Shown here: piece by piece, positions 13,301-28,600 of the stretch
Layout: the number at the start of each line of letters is the position of its first letter
Numbering within the stretch: the stretch's first letter is position 1
Origin: Sarcocystis neurona
Lineage: Eukaryota > Apicomplexa > Conoidasida > Eucoccidiorida > Sarcocystidae
DNA: 64,000 bases
Assembly (NCBI GenBank): GCA_000727475.1
Contig: KL647295.1
Coordinates: 745,985 to 809,984 of the forward strand
Reading direction: 5' to 3'
Translations under genes and position numbers: made by a program
The notes under the pieces: model-generated
The model's input: the letters and a program-made list of their open reading frames with translations, nothing else
Told to the model about the DNA's origin: nothing
Database searches by the model: none

Positions 13301-13631
13301 TCATCCCTTACCCGTCGGAGTGATGGATTCCACCGTCTGCGACCGCCATCCTGCCCGTGTGTGTGCGCGGACGTGGCGTGGAGTTAAGAGAGAGAGCAAG
13401 ACGCAGGAGAAATGTGGCGGCAGTCAGATGAACCGGGGGAAAACCGGCTTCATGCTTCGTTACTGGGGAGGAAATCCACGGACGAAAGGAGGTTCACAAC
13501 CCTGTTAAGAGGGAGACAGAGACGACGACGATGGAAACGTCCATTTTTCGGACTGTGAATGCAGACTGGAGGAGGAGACGCCCGTGGGGCACCTGCGACA
13601 TCGTCCACACACCTCTTAACAAAAGAAAGCA
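7375..13631. other. Long gene-poor stretch
   Basis: About 6.3 kb without a gene I can support. Short frames occur on both strands, many overlapping each other (for example 10776-11345). The only repeat noticed is the diverged 63-bp duplication at 12647-12772. A minus-strand frame at 7849-8256 has a hydrophobic stretch followed by Ala/Pro-rich sequence and might be part of an exon, but no start or splice sites support it. Confidence 0.45.
12647..12772. repeat. Diverged 63-bp tandem duplication
   Basis: Two adjacent copies start at about 12647 and 12710. Each contains CAAACATACA, then TATGCAAxCGAGGA, then TGTAGGTCTTA or CGTAGGTCTTA and a closing GA-rich stretch ending GACA. The copies have diverged at many positions, so the duplication is older than the one at 5204. 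It is intergenic and no coding role is seen. Confidence 0.7.
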
Positions 13632-16600
13632 ATGAAAAGACGGGCGAGGCCTTTGGACTGCACCCCCCCGCAGTTTTCTACTGGCTGTGATACCCGCTTT
13701 GAGCGGTTTGCCCGTGGCGTTTTTCTCCTGCTGTTGCTGCTGCTTCCCCAGCGGACTGTAGCCATCTGGAGGGCGTGCCCCTTCCAGAGCAAAGCAGACG
13801 CCAGTGGGCTTGCGGTTGGTTGCGTACCAGGCCCCTCAACTGCTGGGCGGTCCCTTTTGTGTGCTGGTGAGAGTTGGTGCGTTGGTTTCACCCCACCTTC
13901 AGCGTGTCCTGCAGCTCTCTACGCTTCAAACGCTTTACATTGTACGCTGTTGACTGGAGGTGAAACACTGACAGCTCGAGAAGGCAGTCACCCTCTAGGA
14001 GAAAATCGAGGAAAGCGCAACGGAAATTTTTGTGGCCTGCGGAATAACAGAGCCGCATACCGTTTATCTGCTTCTGTGCCCTCGCGACCCAATAGACGTG
14101 CCCCACTTAAGCCACAAAGGCTGAGCCTGCTACGGTGTCCGTCGTGTCCACCTCTATCCTCTTTTCACGTGTCTACAAGACGCGCTGTTTTGTTGAACAA
14201 ACGACAATCCACGTTTCCCCCCTGGTCTAGCATTTCTTGCTTCATTCGGTACGCCACAGTGAGGCACCTTACTCATCAGTCGTCCCTCGCTCCTGTTTCA
14301 TTTGTGAAACACTTCCCATCTGGGTGGTTGTCCCCCTACTCGGTGTCTGCTAGGTGGTCTCGCTTTTGCCCAACAGTGAGCCCTCATAAGCACGCAGTCT
14401 TCAAGCACGTATCTGACGGTTTTAGCCACCAACTAGGCGGAGAAGTCCACAACGACTCAGTGCCGGGCCGTCATTCTCCTGCCAAATTTTGCGCGGAAGG
14501 GAAGACTGCCGGAGGCTGTCTATTGCTAAGCAGCCACTGCAACGCCAGGCGGGCGCAATTCTGCATAAATCCTGAGAGACATCGGTATAAGGGCACTGCA
14601 GCTCAAAGGGCGGGCTGCTCTCTCCTGGATTGCCCTCGTGGCCACAATCTTCCTGACACGCGATTCCACCAGTCACACCCGGCGAACAGCGCTTGGTGCG
14701 CCAGCATTCAAACATTGCAGCATGGGGGACATGCTGAAACCCAGGGAGTTTCTGAAACGAATTGCTTGACTGCCACGAAAGCGTTTGCCAAAGGTTTACA
14801 GACTGACTGGAATGACGACGCTGCGCTCCAAGATGCAGAAAACCGAGAGCAAGAAGCATTTGAAAGAATGGCTAGCCAGGTGGAGTCGCAGCTGTGCCTC
14901 GAAACGCACGCGTTTACGGCGGGGGCGCGGAATCCATTGCAACGGCAAAGCTTGGTGAACGACGATTGCCAGTCACGAGCTCTGCAGCAGCCTGATCAGC
15001 ATGGGCATCACGCGAACCCGCCTCGGCCAACTGCAGACTTCTACGAACTTGGCCTGAAAAAGCGAAAACGTGAGCAGCAGCGTCACGGATGCCGAAACGG
15101 CGAGCGCCTAGCCCAGGAACGTTCGCCTGGGGTGACGGCAGGTGAGCAGGGAAATCCACAAGAACAAGCTTCAACGGTCCTCAAGGGGTGCCAACGTGCA
15201 GGTGGAACCGTAAGGGCACTGCAGGTCTGCGCCTCCGTTCGTACCGGTGCCACCTCTTCGCCACAGATATCAATTACTCACCACGACTTCCGGCAGGAAG
15301 CCGGCACCGAGACTCCCACTTCAGTGCCTGCCTTGCCAGAGCGGCTGCACGAGAGTGAATTGTGTCGTTCCGAAAAAAGTGGCAGCAATCGGGAGTCCTC
15401 GCCAACTCGGTCTGCGGTCGAAAAAAGACAGCGCGGCGCCACTGGGCGGCACACAGTTGCTGACAGAAGACTGGTTCGTGCGCAACTCAAGAGAAAACGG
15501 GAGACACAGCTGGACGGAACAGAGCAAGACTGGCTGCAGAAGCCTCTACAAAACGAGCAGGACCAGCTCGCGCAGGTGGTGGTAGAAGTTTTACCCAGGA
15601 GACAGGATTGCGGCCACAACAGCACTGCTGCTACACAAGGTGTTCAAATGTCTGTGCAGACTAGCCGACCTGTACAGCCCGACGGTGGCAAACTTGAGGA
15701 CTCTGCAAATCGGGAAACAGCTGGAGCTGGAGACGACGGAAGACGCCGAGACAGACGGCTTATCCATTTGTTGCTGCAATCAAATAGCGTGTCCGATGTC
15801 TGGCGGCTTCTACGTCGTCGTAACATTCAGCTGTTAAGCGGTGCAGGTCTTGTCGGCGTTGTCCAGCGTTTAGCCTTCCTTTGCGCGACTGCTGAGCGAC
15901 AGAACGAAGAGCCACTGCGGACGAGTGAATCAACTCTGGAGCGGAAAAGTATACGAGTAGATGGAGTAGGCAGCAGCGTTTGTGGAAGCGAGCGGAATAG
16001 ACGTCCGTTTGACACCTCAACTCGGGTGCCAGACAGCGTAAAGCTGCAACGACGAGCCGAATTGAAGAAACATCCAATTTTCAAGGTACGCTTTTCTGCC
16101 AAACCACGCGGCCTTTCAGGGGTTGTTTGGAAAGATCAGTCTTCACGACCAGGCTTTGGGGAGTTGAGCCTGCGTAGGGGGGCCTCTCTCTGGACTGGTC
16201 AGGGATTCTGTGGAGCAAGGCCGCACAACACCTTCCGCTCGACATTGGTTGCTCAAGCGAAACCGACTCGGGGGCCCTGCAAAAGAAGACCCTGAAGCAC
16301 GTGTCTTTGGGAGTTGATTGTCCACATTCTGCGAAACAGGCCGTGGTGTCCATAAGTCTTGCCCACACGAGTGAACCTGGCAGGACAAAATTGTGGAGAA
16401 CATGCAAAGGGAATGAGTGTGCCGCGTGTGTATGAAAAGCACGTCATTCACACATTCTGAAAAAGTTCGACTCCTTTTGGGTATTTATACTTCGTTGAGG
16501 CTGCGTAACGGTTGCACAACGCTCGTCTGTGTGAAGGACGGATCCACGCACCAAACACCGAAGACAGGTAGCGTTATGACTCGCTGCCTACATTCAACGG

Positions 16601-19600
16601 GCGTAGCACTTATGCTGACGTGCAACGGACCGCGCACATTTTCGGTGACAGTCCGAAGGTATCTTGCGACTGACGAGAGCTTAGGCCCACCTCTTCCGTC
16701 ATTCTAACCACAGCTGTACTGAGTTACTCTTATGCACGCTGCTTCAATGAACTGCGTTTACAGGATATCTTGAATGCGTTACCAGCCAAGATTGATTCGC
16801 TGCGCGCGTCGGAAGCAGCTGCGCTGCTGCACGCGCTTGCCACCCTCAGAATTCGGTCCGCTCCAGACCTGCTCCACCGGACGGGGGCCGTGATTGCAGC
16901 AAAAGCTTTCGGCACGGGCACTCTGGAGAACTTTAGTGTGAAGCCGACTCGGTTACTTGAACGTCTTAAGGATGTTACTGTAGGTACGCTTCTTCACACA
17001 TTACGAGATTCCTGGCACCAAGGAGATGTACTGACCTTGAAGGAAACCGCCCGGTGGTGGCGCGAGTGTGTGTGGAGCTCTGGCAACTACTGACTTCACA
17101 CCTACGTTATTCTCCCGAGTTGTGCGCCCGAGCGGCGTGGCCTTTGCGTCAGACGAATCACGCTCAACAGCTTCTCTTTTCCAGTTGTGTAAGCAGATGT
17201 CATCAATTGCGACTTCCAGGAGGGTCAATTTCCACCGCGGGTGCGACCTCCATGTAGTAGGTAGCCGCGCGCCTACGAACTCGCCCGTTGTGCTCTTCCG
17301 TCTTGAGTGAATCGGCTGAGAAACTAATTACATTGCACACACTGCGGGTGCTGTGACTGACTGTGTGTAATACGCAGGGCGACTGTGGACATCTGTGGCC
17401 ATGCTTCAGCATCACCCTTTGCGCGAAGCATTGACATGTTACACTATCAAGCGTCTGAAGACCGTCCCTGAACGAAGTCTCAAGGGCGAGCAGGAATCCG
17501 CAGCTGCTGGGAAGGAGAGTGGCACAAGAGTTGTAGACTTGCAAAATGATGAGGACGATTCACGAGGACGGGACCCGTCAAACGGTACTGAAAACCAGAG
17601 AGCAGAGCCGTTCACGGCGGCCACTGCAGCAATCATCGCGAAGGCAGCGGTGCAAATGCGTCTGGGATCCCAGGATGGGGATTTCGTACGGGTGAGTGCG
17701 TATGCTTCCGGATGGACGTGGCGTTAGTAGACATGATCTATCTTTTTACATACGCATGTGTATACTCACCTAAGGACAACATAACAGTAGGAAACCAGCT
17801 GCACTTGGAGCGCGTAGACGTATGAGGAAAGATCGAGTGGGTTTGTGTGTGGCAGATGCTGTAGCGGTGACGTGGGCATGGAACACGCCAGAGATCCGTA
17901 GTAGGGCTTTGCGACACTGTGCGAGGGCAGCATATTCCTTGGTTGGCCGTCTGCCTCCCGGATCGCGCCTCGAACATAATAGCCATATTTCGGTTTACCC
18001 CTGCTTGTACTGCTTGGAACGAATTTGTGTCCACGCAGACACTGCAGTCGTACCTCCTACGGCTTCTCGTTGACCAAGGGTCAGAGATACTCGACGGCAC
18101 GCCTACGATCCGGGGGAAGCCTGACACGAAAGCTGGTGCCAAATCAAGAGTACTGGTGCGCTTAGTATTGTCGTTGGCCAATTTAAGAAAGCAACAAGAG
18201 GAACTGACTCAGGTGCGTCACCCAGTTCCTCCAGAAAGATCGCCTGTCTCACCGGGCTTCCCGGCAGGAGGACTAGAAGAACAGATTGCGCTTACAACTG
18301 GACGGCGGCCGACACGTTTCTGCACTAACGTAAACGAAAGCCCCTCTGGCAATGCGGCACCTTCCTCAGGTATTGAGAGCGCGTCGTCGCATGCCAAAGA
18401 GACTGCTGTGGAAGACGACGAAGTGTTCCTTAAGGCCTTGGGGACTTACTTCAGTAGACGGATGGGAACTGTGGAGCCTGCACGCGTAGAGTTGTCTCGA
18501 TTGCTTAAAGCTTTGAACTACTTCTACGGGTCGTCGCTCTGTAAACTGCAGGCGAAGATCCACACAAAAACTGGACGAACTACGGGGTGCAGGATGCTGC
18601 GTTCCTTCGTTACTTTCCTCCCCAGACTAGTCGTAGCTGCAGCCGTGGTCATCAAGCAGAATGAAGACAGCTTCGATGATCTGGTGGGAGTTGCAGATCT
18701 TCTGATAAACTTAAACAGTTTGTTAGAGACGAGCAAGGCCTTGCGAAAGATGACTGAGGGCGGTGGTACCATTCACGTGGACGCAGCTGCTAACCGTGAC
18801 GGCACGACCGGAAAAAGGGAACTTTTTGCGGGAGGAGCGGAGCAGGTTGCCCGTCTCGCGCAAAAAGTACAGGAAAGCGAATGGAGAAGGGGAGAAGAAT
18901 TTGTTCAGGCTGTCTCCAAAAATATGGCGGAGAGACTGCACGACCGACTTGAAGCTCTTCTTCAAAAGCTGAGGAAGAAAAAAGAGACACAGAAAGATTT
19001 ACAGTCGCGAGACGAGAGAATTCTGAGCGGCACTGTGGGTTTCGAAGCGACGTCTGTGGCGCCTACGCATATGGCGTTGCTCGCAAAAAGCCAAGAATTG
19101 CTGAATGTGCTTCTCAAAATGAATTGTCCTCTTACTGGTGACCGTCTCGTGGAGTGCGTGCGCATATTGGTAAACTTCTGCGAGACTTCTCCCTCTAGGA
19201 TTGTTCGTTCGGGAGACGATACCGTCTACAAAGAAGTGGAACAGGATGGTGACGCTTTTGGAAAGAAAACAACTACCCGAATAGCCGACCTAGACAACAG
19301 TGAGTCAAAGAGCACGTCGCAAAGCACTGTTGTCAGCAACAGACGAACTTCAACTTCTGTGAGCGTCCGACCCTGCGCTACGCACTCGAGTAACCCATCC
19401 GAAGAAGAGAGACTTCGTTGGAGACGGCATTTGCTCGATGGAACTCTACTTTTTAGGGTGAAAGCAATGCACGCCAACTGTTCCATTCGCCGCGCAGTCC
19501 AGGCCGTAAATACAGCGGACGAATTGCTGTCTGCTGTGGTGTCTAACGTGGAACTGCGGCAGCTTTCAGCGTGGCGTTTGAACACCACTGACACTATAGT

Positions 19601-22600
19601 GAAAGATTCTAGACAGGAAGGTAAGGTGCCACCGTCAAAGGACTTCCAAGAAGTGCTGGAGGGGTCATCGGCCCACGCAGGCGTTGACCCGCTTGCAATG
19701 TGTTTAGATGATCTGACGCTGGCAAGCGCGCTTCATCGTTTGGCCTTACTGCAACGACGGCAACACGACGACCGCGGCACGTCCGGCAGCCAAAGCAGCG
19801 ACTCACATATTGAGGCCCCCAAAAAAGATGGAAGGGCTCTATTGTACGATCCGCGAATGCACCTACTCCTTCAGGCTGTTGCAACCAGAATCCCTACTAT
19901 GGGTCAGCAAGTGACAAGAGTAATGTGGGCGCTAGAAAAACTCCATTTCTTCGATCAGCGGGGCGCTATGGAGAATGGAGCCCAGTCTGTTCGCCTACAA
20001 CCGTTACAGCAATCATCGTTACACGCGCGTGGCACGCCTTGGCTGGCAGGAGCGAGAGACGCTGGCATTCAAAACGCTGCAACACCCCGTCAAACATTTC
20101 TCGCTCTCCGCAGGAACATAACTGTGCTGCTTCTTCAGCGTCTTGCGGAACTTACACGTGCTGACTGCCTTTCGGGCGCTGAACTTTCAGCAGCTTTGCA
20201 TGTTCTTGCTGGGAAAAGTTTTTCAACCACAGCGTCCGACAGCGGGTCGCCGGATTGGGACACTTCCTCGTGGACTCAAGCTGCCGACACAGCCCTTCAA
20301 GACATCCGACGAGGCGTTTCATCAAGTTTGCTGCGCAAGGCACCTTCGCTGAGTGGACTAGATGCGTCTGTCGCGCTATACTCGCTTGCCGTACTCGGCT
20401 GGACAGCCAGCACACCTTGTCGATCGCCGTCACTGATCAACGAGCTCGTCAAGACTGATGCCGCACTGTCGGAGCCCGGCGGCGCGCAGGAAAGAGCAGC
20501 TTCTGACAAGAGACACGTGAACAGACTTGACTTTTTCAAACAGCACAAAGCAGACAGTTCAGCTAAATCGACGTCGAGTTCGTATTCGTCACGGGAAATA
20601 TGGCAAAACGTTGAAGCCTTATCAGACAAAGGAAATACGGATTCTCCAGGTAAAGTAAGGGATGAAGAGGAACTGCGCGAGAAAGAGTATCGCATGTTTT
20701 CTGCTCTTTTGCAACGCCTCACAGAGGAAGCGGACAACTGTAACGTTCAAACATTAGTTGTGGCCCTGTGGGCTGTGGCGATAACAGCCGGACAACGCCA
20801 ACAATTCTGCCAGGGACAGAACGCGAACACGGGCGAGAGAAAAGAGAACTGTGAGGCTGTTAAGAGTGCCGTGTCAGATATGATGGATGTGGAAACCCGC
20901 ACCTTTGGCCGGTGCACACAGAATGAAACCTTCGGTTTACTTGAACACGAAACAGAGGAATCGCTGACCTACGAAAAACCCGTATGGCTTTCACCGGTGG
21001 AAAAGGCATTTCTCGCAGCAGTCGGCGAGAAGCTTGAAAAACAGATAGCCCACATGGGAATGGCACCGCTTAGCATGCTGTTGCTTTCTGCTTTGATATT
21101 GCGCTGGCGGCAACCTACCCTTCTACTAAATGCGATTCGACGCGCGCTGGACGCACTGCGAATGCACAGCAGGGAAACGACCGCTCAGAAGGGCGACTGC
21201 AACATGAATGAGGAGGCTGCACAAAGTAAAGGGGCAGAGGCCTTTCTATTTCATGGACCGGGTGAACTGCAGAAAACAGGGGAGCTGCACAGCCGCGTTT
21301 GGGCGGTTCTGGCTATGTTACAGCAGCAGTGCCTTTTCTCTCTTACAAGCCAGATCGACACGCCGGAGAAGAAAATAGGTTTCAAACTTATGCAGGATGA
21401 TGGTGACCTATTGAAAAAAACGCTCTTTGACTTGAGCGACCTGTGGAGAGTCAAAAGACAGGCGGCAGTCCAGCTTAAAGAAGATTTGGAAAAAGCTCTC
21501 CGTACCACCGCCCGGATTCCCAGGCCTCAGCGCGACTGGGCAATACAACACGCTCAGTCTTTGTTGCTGTCTTGTATGACAATCGAAGAAGACCGTGTGC
21601 AGCATCAGCAGCAACTGGACTTCCGCCAGGATTCAGCAGCAGTAGCCGATTCACCGACCTTATGGTTTGTGAATGCCGACGACACAGGACAAATAATGCG
21701 GGAAGTTTTTTTCCTTCTGGAAAGATTGACCATCTTTCTTCTCACGAATGCTGCAGCACATATTGATGCTGTCGTCGAGTTAAGTCCGCAACGGCCGAAA
21801 CAACGCGCTGTCCCGCAGGGACAATCTGCAGCACAGAGCGAGGCACATGTGTTACGCGCAGCAGACCCCTCTACCGCATCCGTTCCCAACACGGAGGCGG
21901 ACACCGAGGGCGAAGCCGTGGGGTCGGAGCTGATGCATCAGCACCTGAGACTGACGAATTGGGTGAAACGCCTTAGTCTGTTGTTATTCGCGTTGCGACG
22001 CCTGCGGCAACTTTTTCCTGATAGCCCCACGCAAGAGAATGACTTTCGAGAAACAAACTCCATCCACAGTTTCCGGGAGGAAGCACAGCTTACCCCGTCA
22101 GCGACGCTGCCGTCCCAGGAACACAGCAGACAGCAGCGTCAGCAGGACTTTCCATATACGAAACTTCGGCACATGCTGGGACACACCAACGTAAGCTGTA
22201 CACTCAATCGACGAACATTGCTCGCGGTGGCAGCTCAGCTGATCATCGCCACGCTGCGGTCTGAAGACTTGTCTCCACGTCATCCTCAACTCCCAAGTCT
22301 CCTCTTTGAATTTCATGAACTTCTAGCGGATTCCTTACATTCCTCTGCCGCAGGGGACAGTGGTCAATCTCCCACTGTGTGCTTCTCAGCGGACTCGTCG
22401 GGACCAAGTGCAAAAGATGATGCAGCCGGGAAAGAAGACACTTCTTCCGACGCTCATACATGGCAGGATGGGAAGCGTGGAAGCGTCACGCTTAATACTG
22501 TAACGAGAAAACTGGGGGAAGCTCTCACAGACTGGGTCTGCTTGCACTTGGAAGAAACTGACGACCGGATGTACAACGTCGTACTTCCACTGTTGCAGAC

Positions 22601-25600
22601 ACTGGGTGCACAGACCCACCTTCTATCCGCGCTCCATCGCATTGCGTTGCAGCCGGTGAAGGAGAGCGTCCGGACTCAAATGTCTGAGTCGGACGTGCGC
22701 ACACCTCCTTTTACCAGTGAAAAGCCGTCGAAGGTGAGGGACGCTGGCATCGACCCCCGAGGTCGTTCCTCTTCTTTGCAACCGTTACACAGGACGGGAA
22801 CTAAATTGACAGTGTTGCCGTATAGGGCCCACGTCTCATATAGTCAGCAGCCGCTCGTGCGGAGGTCGCGGGCGGCGTCGCTTGCTTTAATGCTGCACCA
22901 CCGGCATCGCATTGCCTTTCACCCTCCTTCGATGCATTTCTCTCTTGTACAGTCTGCAACAGAGCACGCTGAGCTGCTCGCTGCTTTTCCAAGTGATGCA
23001 GCGCATGCACTATGTGCTCTGCAGCGGTGGAAGGCTGCCTTGGGACGAACAGAGATTGGCGATTACCCGGACACACTGGACCTTCAATCGATTAGTGCTG
23101 TTTTCAGCAGTCAGCCGAGCATGGGATCTGGAGGACAGAAAAGCTTTTCTGCCCTGTCAAATGCCGCCCCTGTGTTGACAGCTGCTGCCCCAAACGGTGT
23201 GCTGCTCAGTCGTTCGCAGCTCCTCGTGAACGGCCTAAATCAACCACTTTCGAGTAACAAAGACGCGCTCCAGTCAAAGAAGTCCAACGTAAGCACTATC
23301 AGTGCCGTTGGCACACATCCGACAATTAAAGATGCTTCAGGAACGGGGCCGAACGCGTCAGCACGCACGCAGGGGCAAGAATTTTCCCCTTCTGCCGAGG
23401 TGCCCAGCGTAAAATCGTGCGAGAATCAATCACCGAAACACTCCACAGACAGTGGGCTCACACAGTGGGATATGCTTCCACTCGCGCAGCTGGTGCATGC
23501 CAGCACGGCTGCAGCACAATTGCTAGAGTTGCCCTCCGCCAATTCTGTTTGGAAGCGGGCGTCCTCCACCAACGATAGCTTGATTTCTGGCGCAGGAGGG
23601 ACTGCAATCTCTAGACCGTACGTGTGTGGTACGATACGGTGTACGCGGATGAAATTCAACAGCGAATCTTCTTCTGACAACCTTGATGCTAGAAGAGGAC
23701 AATCTTCATGTAGTTGTGGACTCGCCGCGGCTGCGGCAGCACTGACGAGGCGTTTACTAAAACAGAGCGCTGACACCCCGCATAGTGGGCCGCTAACAAC
23801 TTCTTTTACTCTTTCCCAAGGAACTGATTCAAGTTACAAGTCAGAAAGCCGGCAGTTCGTTCGGAAACAGCGCACTCTCACGACAGCGGAACGGTCTTGC
23901 TTACAAAATAACGCAGACGATAATCCTTCAACCTGCAATATTCCACCCAGTGTAAGTATGCACACGTCTTTTGCTGAATCTGACGCAGCTAAATCTGCAC
24001 GTCTTTTTACCGATACTCACAAAGATAGTCACAAACCTGGTGACAGCGGGGGAAGACTAGCGGTGAGACGCCCTTCCGTTGTCGCTGCGTCGTGGCGGGG
24101 CTGGAGACGTTTTCGAGCGTTTGTAAAGGCGAAACGAGATTGGTTAGCAGCGGCAGGAGCGTTGCGCCTTCTTGGGGGCGGCGACAATCCAGAGGACGTA
24201 ACACAAGCACTGGTGGATATTGCTTGCGAAATTGCCGATCTGCTTGAGGGATACACAGGTCGTGCAGGGGAGAGGGAGGAGCCGCAGCAGAATTGGGAGA
24301 AGAAAAACAGGGCGCACTCAATGATATTTTCAGGTGAAGAGAAGCTGGAGCTCGTTGATGTGGAAAAACAACTTTCACTTGACGAGGGCTTCTTTGAAGA
24401 AGAGGATAATATCTATGCTGCCAGCGTTGAGCCTGAGACTGGCCATTTGGCAAACTCTCTTAACAAGTTTCCCCAGAAACACTGGGGCAAGGAACTAGAG
24501 AAGCGACAGCTGGTGGTTGTACAGCAACTTGCGTGTTCGTGTTTGGAGGAAGTATCCTTTCAGTTGAGAGCCCTACAGGCTAGAAGTGCTCTCTACCGCA
24601 GGAGGGGACATTCAGCAGCAAAAGCCCATTTTGAGACTGCTGCCCAAGCGATGAGAGTTATCGGAGCACGGATTCTAGGGGCACTTGCTTCCGTCGCAGT
24701 GCTGCCTATCAATGCTGCTGCCTTCCTATTGCAGCCCGCTCTCGTTATACTGGGAACTGGAGGAGACGAGCATGCGGTGAGGAGCCAACAAGTGATGCTG
24801 TCTCACTCGCCACAAACACGCCTTCACGCGGAAGCGTCTCCTCTTGCTGAAGTATATATATCGAACTTAACGGTGTTGCTTCGGCGCCTGCTACCGCTAG
24901 CTCCGCAGTGGGCACCTCGACTAGGTTCTCACCGTGCTGCCGCACTCTTCTCAGAAATTGCGGAGAACGTGGAATATGCGAGACTCTGCCAGCCTCAGCA
25001 ATTTGCAGGAGGAGGAGTTTTTTCCGTGGGAGGTTTGCTCCGTGTAGGAAGCGCCCCCGGTGACGCTCTCGCCAGTTTACCCGATGCCGTGAAGCAACAC
25101 AGGCGCGAGGGTCAGAAAACAAGCTTAGTGGAGAAAAGTAGACTTCAGGAGGGTGACGGAAACAAGTTGCTTGCGAGAAGTTTCACGCGTACGCAGAGGA
25201 AAAGCAAGCGCCTGCAGGAGACGCTGCTTGACCTGCAGAAAACGATCATTGCACAGGTTCGGTGCTCTCCTGGGAGAATAGCGCGATTTTGGAGAGCCGT
25301 CACGCTTCAAGGAGAAGCCATAGGGCTTCCGAGTGGAAACGTAGCTGCGGCGTATTCGGCATCACAAGAGGCTTCCTCGCAGACTGCAAACAGTACAACA
25401 GACAGTACAGTAAGTCGTCCTGCAGACCACTGGAATACTTCGCGTGACAAAGCTGTCGACAGAGAAGATCTCGTAAGGTGTGAAGAGAAGTTCGAAAATA
25501 GGCTGGCCGCCTATCGTACAGTCTTCACTACAGTTGTCGAGTTTTTAGACGAGTTAGCAGCTTCCGCCGTACGGGCCAGCCAGGCTGATTTACAAAAGAA

Positions 25601-28600
25601 TTTACGTGGGGAAGGGGCGGCGCACTCCGCCGCGCCTGGTCGTCCCACATTCGGTAGAACGGCTGCTGCCTCACGGACTGCAGCGGGTTATATAAAGAGC
25701 AATCACAGCGACAAAACTGGCGATCTGTCCTCATGCGCGGCCGCCGCCCGCGGGATGAATTCAGTTGATTGGATTTATGGCGCAGTTGCAGCTGCCGGGT
25801 CCGGCTTGCTAGGGGACGGTGCGCAGCAATGCATTGCCACCGCAGCCGCACAGGTCAGCGACGGCCCTTTGGCCTACTTTGCACTGTTATCCTTCTTGGC
25901 CAACTCTCGGGATGCGCCGGCGCGCGCTAGGGCTTCTCTCGCCCAGATGCTTGCGACCGCTGCTCGAGGTCATCTAACAGCCACTCGCGCAGCAGACGTC
26001 TCTCAAGTTTCCTCAAGCCCTGCTCAGACGAAAGACAACGTCAGAAAACAGGAGAGCGAACAAACGATTTTGCAGCGTGGTGAGGTGATAGCAGAAATGG
26101 GTCATCCGGTCGAAGGCACTACGAGGGAAAGAGTGATTCCGTTCACGTTAAATGACGCGCAGAACAGAAGCACGAGGCTTACTAGACTAGCGAAAGCGGC
26201 TTGGCTGATATGGATAGCCACAAGTTTGCAGCAGCCCAAGCACGGAGAACGCGCCAGTGTACCGCGTAGAGGGCATACTTGTCAGGAAACGCTTGGGGTT
26301 CCCAAGTCCGTTGGCGAGCAAGATAACCATTCTGCAAAGTTAGCCAAGCAGGCGCTGGAGGAACTGAGTGATGCAGTCTTTGATCTTCTTCAGCAAGAGG
26401 TTTCCAGGTAACGTCGGACACGAAAACGACCGAATGCTTTCGCCACTAGCAAATGAGCATTATCACCTGATAAGTCTTTTGTCTCTTATACGTGACCGCA
26501 ACGCAACCACGTCTTCCAACGGCACAAGCGCCGCCTCACGAGGCGCTACTGATCGTCTGCCTTGCGTTACACTTCCATTCGCTTTTTTGTACAGATTAAA
26601 GGATGAATCTGTTTATTCAAGTCACTCCAAACAATTCTCTACCGGCCATCCTGATGCTACGGCTACCTCAGCAGAGGTGTACCGGCTCCTTATTTTGTCG
26701 CTTGATACACTAATCAAGATGTATCCAGAAGACGGCGAATGTGGAAGTTCGTGTCGTCTGTCCCGAATAGAAGTGAGCTTGTTTGTTCTCCCAGGAGACT
26801 TCAGCAAACCCGTTTCACGCAGGGGCTGCCTGGTGACGCCGAAACCTTTCACGCAAATGCAACAGTACACGAGATCGTAGCGCAAGCGCGTCCCAGCTAT
26901 AGTCTAAATTTGACTCGATACGATGATCGTTCGGCGTGCTGTGAAGATGTGCGTTTTTTTCTTCTTTCTTCAGGCCGTCCTCGGTGCCTTGAATTCGCTT
27001 ATCGATGCCGCGACATATAAAACACCACAGGCCTCTTCCGGTCGCAGTTCTTCTCAACGGGAGACGCTCCCTTTTCTGTCTTTCCCTTCGTTGCCTTCGT
27101 TGGCGTATATAGTACATCTCCTTCGCCAGGCCCGTGTGCATTACGCTCCTCTTCTAAACGCTATTTCGGTTTCCATTCGTTGGCACCGACAGAGAGCTCC
27201 CTCAAGGGACGGAGAGCCGCCCACAGGGGATGATACTTCAAGGAATTCGGGTAGTCATCTGCAAGACACAGCAGCACACGTGCTACCCGGTCGATGGGGC
27301 GGACGCTGTTGTCATATTCCGACGAGCGGGTGCGGCAATGTTGACATTTGGCCTTCACTACTTCTTTTAGCCGACGCGGCTGCATATCAGCCACAAGAAG
27401 CTCTAATAAGTTTAAAACGGGAGCTTCTACTATTTGTCGAATGCCTCGTTCAGGATGCGCCTCTCACCCACGTCGTGCGCATTCTTCGCTTTTCCATGAA
27501 TGCAACACCTATCAGTGATATCCCGTCGTTCTATCAGCGCGACCGGGGAAGCAACGATAATCTTGTGACACACGAAAAATCCACAGCCGAGATCTTGGGG
27601 GCTTCCAAGTCGTCCAGTAGGCAGGAACTTGCAGAAGAATCCAGAGCAAGGAGAGTATATGACAACATCGTGCACCGTTGCATGACGGAGGGCGCTCCTT
27701 TGTTGCTGAAATTGCGGCCGAATGGCAAAGACTGGAGCGACACCCTGGAAGAGCAACTTGCCAAGCTCGAGACAAATGGGTATGCTCCCGTGGGGCTTAT
27801 CGACACACTTAACAAAGTACGTTTTTTGGTCTCGAGAAGTCCTCTCTCGATGTTCGTTGGCTGGTATCACCGTCAGTGTGGTAATTCAAGATTTCAGTGA
27901 GACGTTCCATCCGCACGCGTTCTTTTGTCTGGGCTACCTCGATCCTTTCTTTTTTCAGTTCCGGAGTTTCAGCTCGGCAGTCTAGCACCAGTGCCCCTTT
28001 ACTCTCTTGACACAGAATTTTTTGATAAAAACTTTACGCTCCAGATGCGCATGAAGACGCACTCCGCCACATCTGTGGGAGGCCTCCATGTCTGTCAAGC
28101 ATTATTGCAGATTCACTTGTTGCACACGCTAAGTGAGGCCAGGACAGGGGGCACTACAGCAGCGGAAAAAGAGATGCAAGGAATTGACCATGAGCTGCTG
28201 CCCAAGCACGTACAGCTTGACTCATCGGTCACCTCGTTGGAGCGCGAAGCGGGCAAGCGTACCAAGGCAAAACGGTCACGAAGAAAGGTGCACTACTTAG
28301 GTGTCCCCTCGGAAAGTAGTGGATGGTGGCCGCAAATTCTCCGCTGGATTGTAAAACACTACATCGGCAAACGTTCGTCGGGACTCCACAAAGTGAGCGT
28401 TTCATATCAGAAAACTTTCAAAATGCGCCACGCGTAGCTTACTACTACGAAATGATATGTCTTGACGACTTTGTGCGTCTGACTTGATTCGCATCAGGCC
28501 GTGAGTGGAGTTTTATCGCGGACCTTGCATATTCCTCACCAGAACGAGGTGTGGACCGCTACTGGGCTTTCCGTCGACATCGTTCTAGACCAGGTAGGCT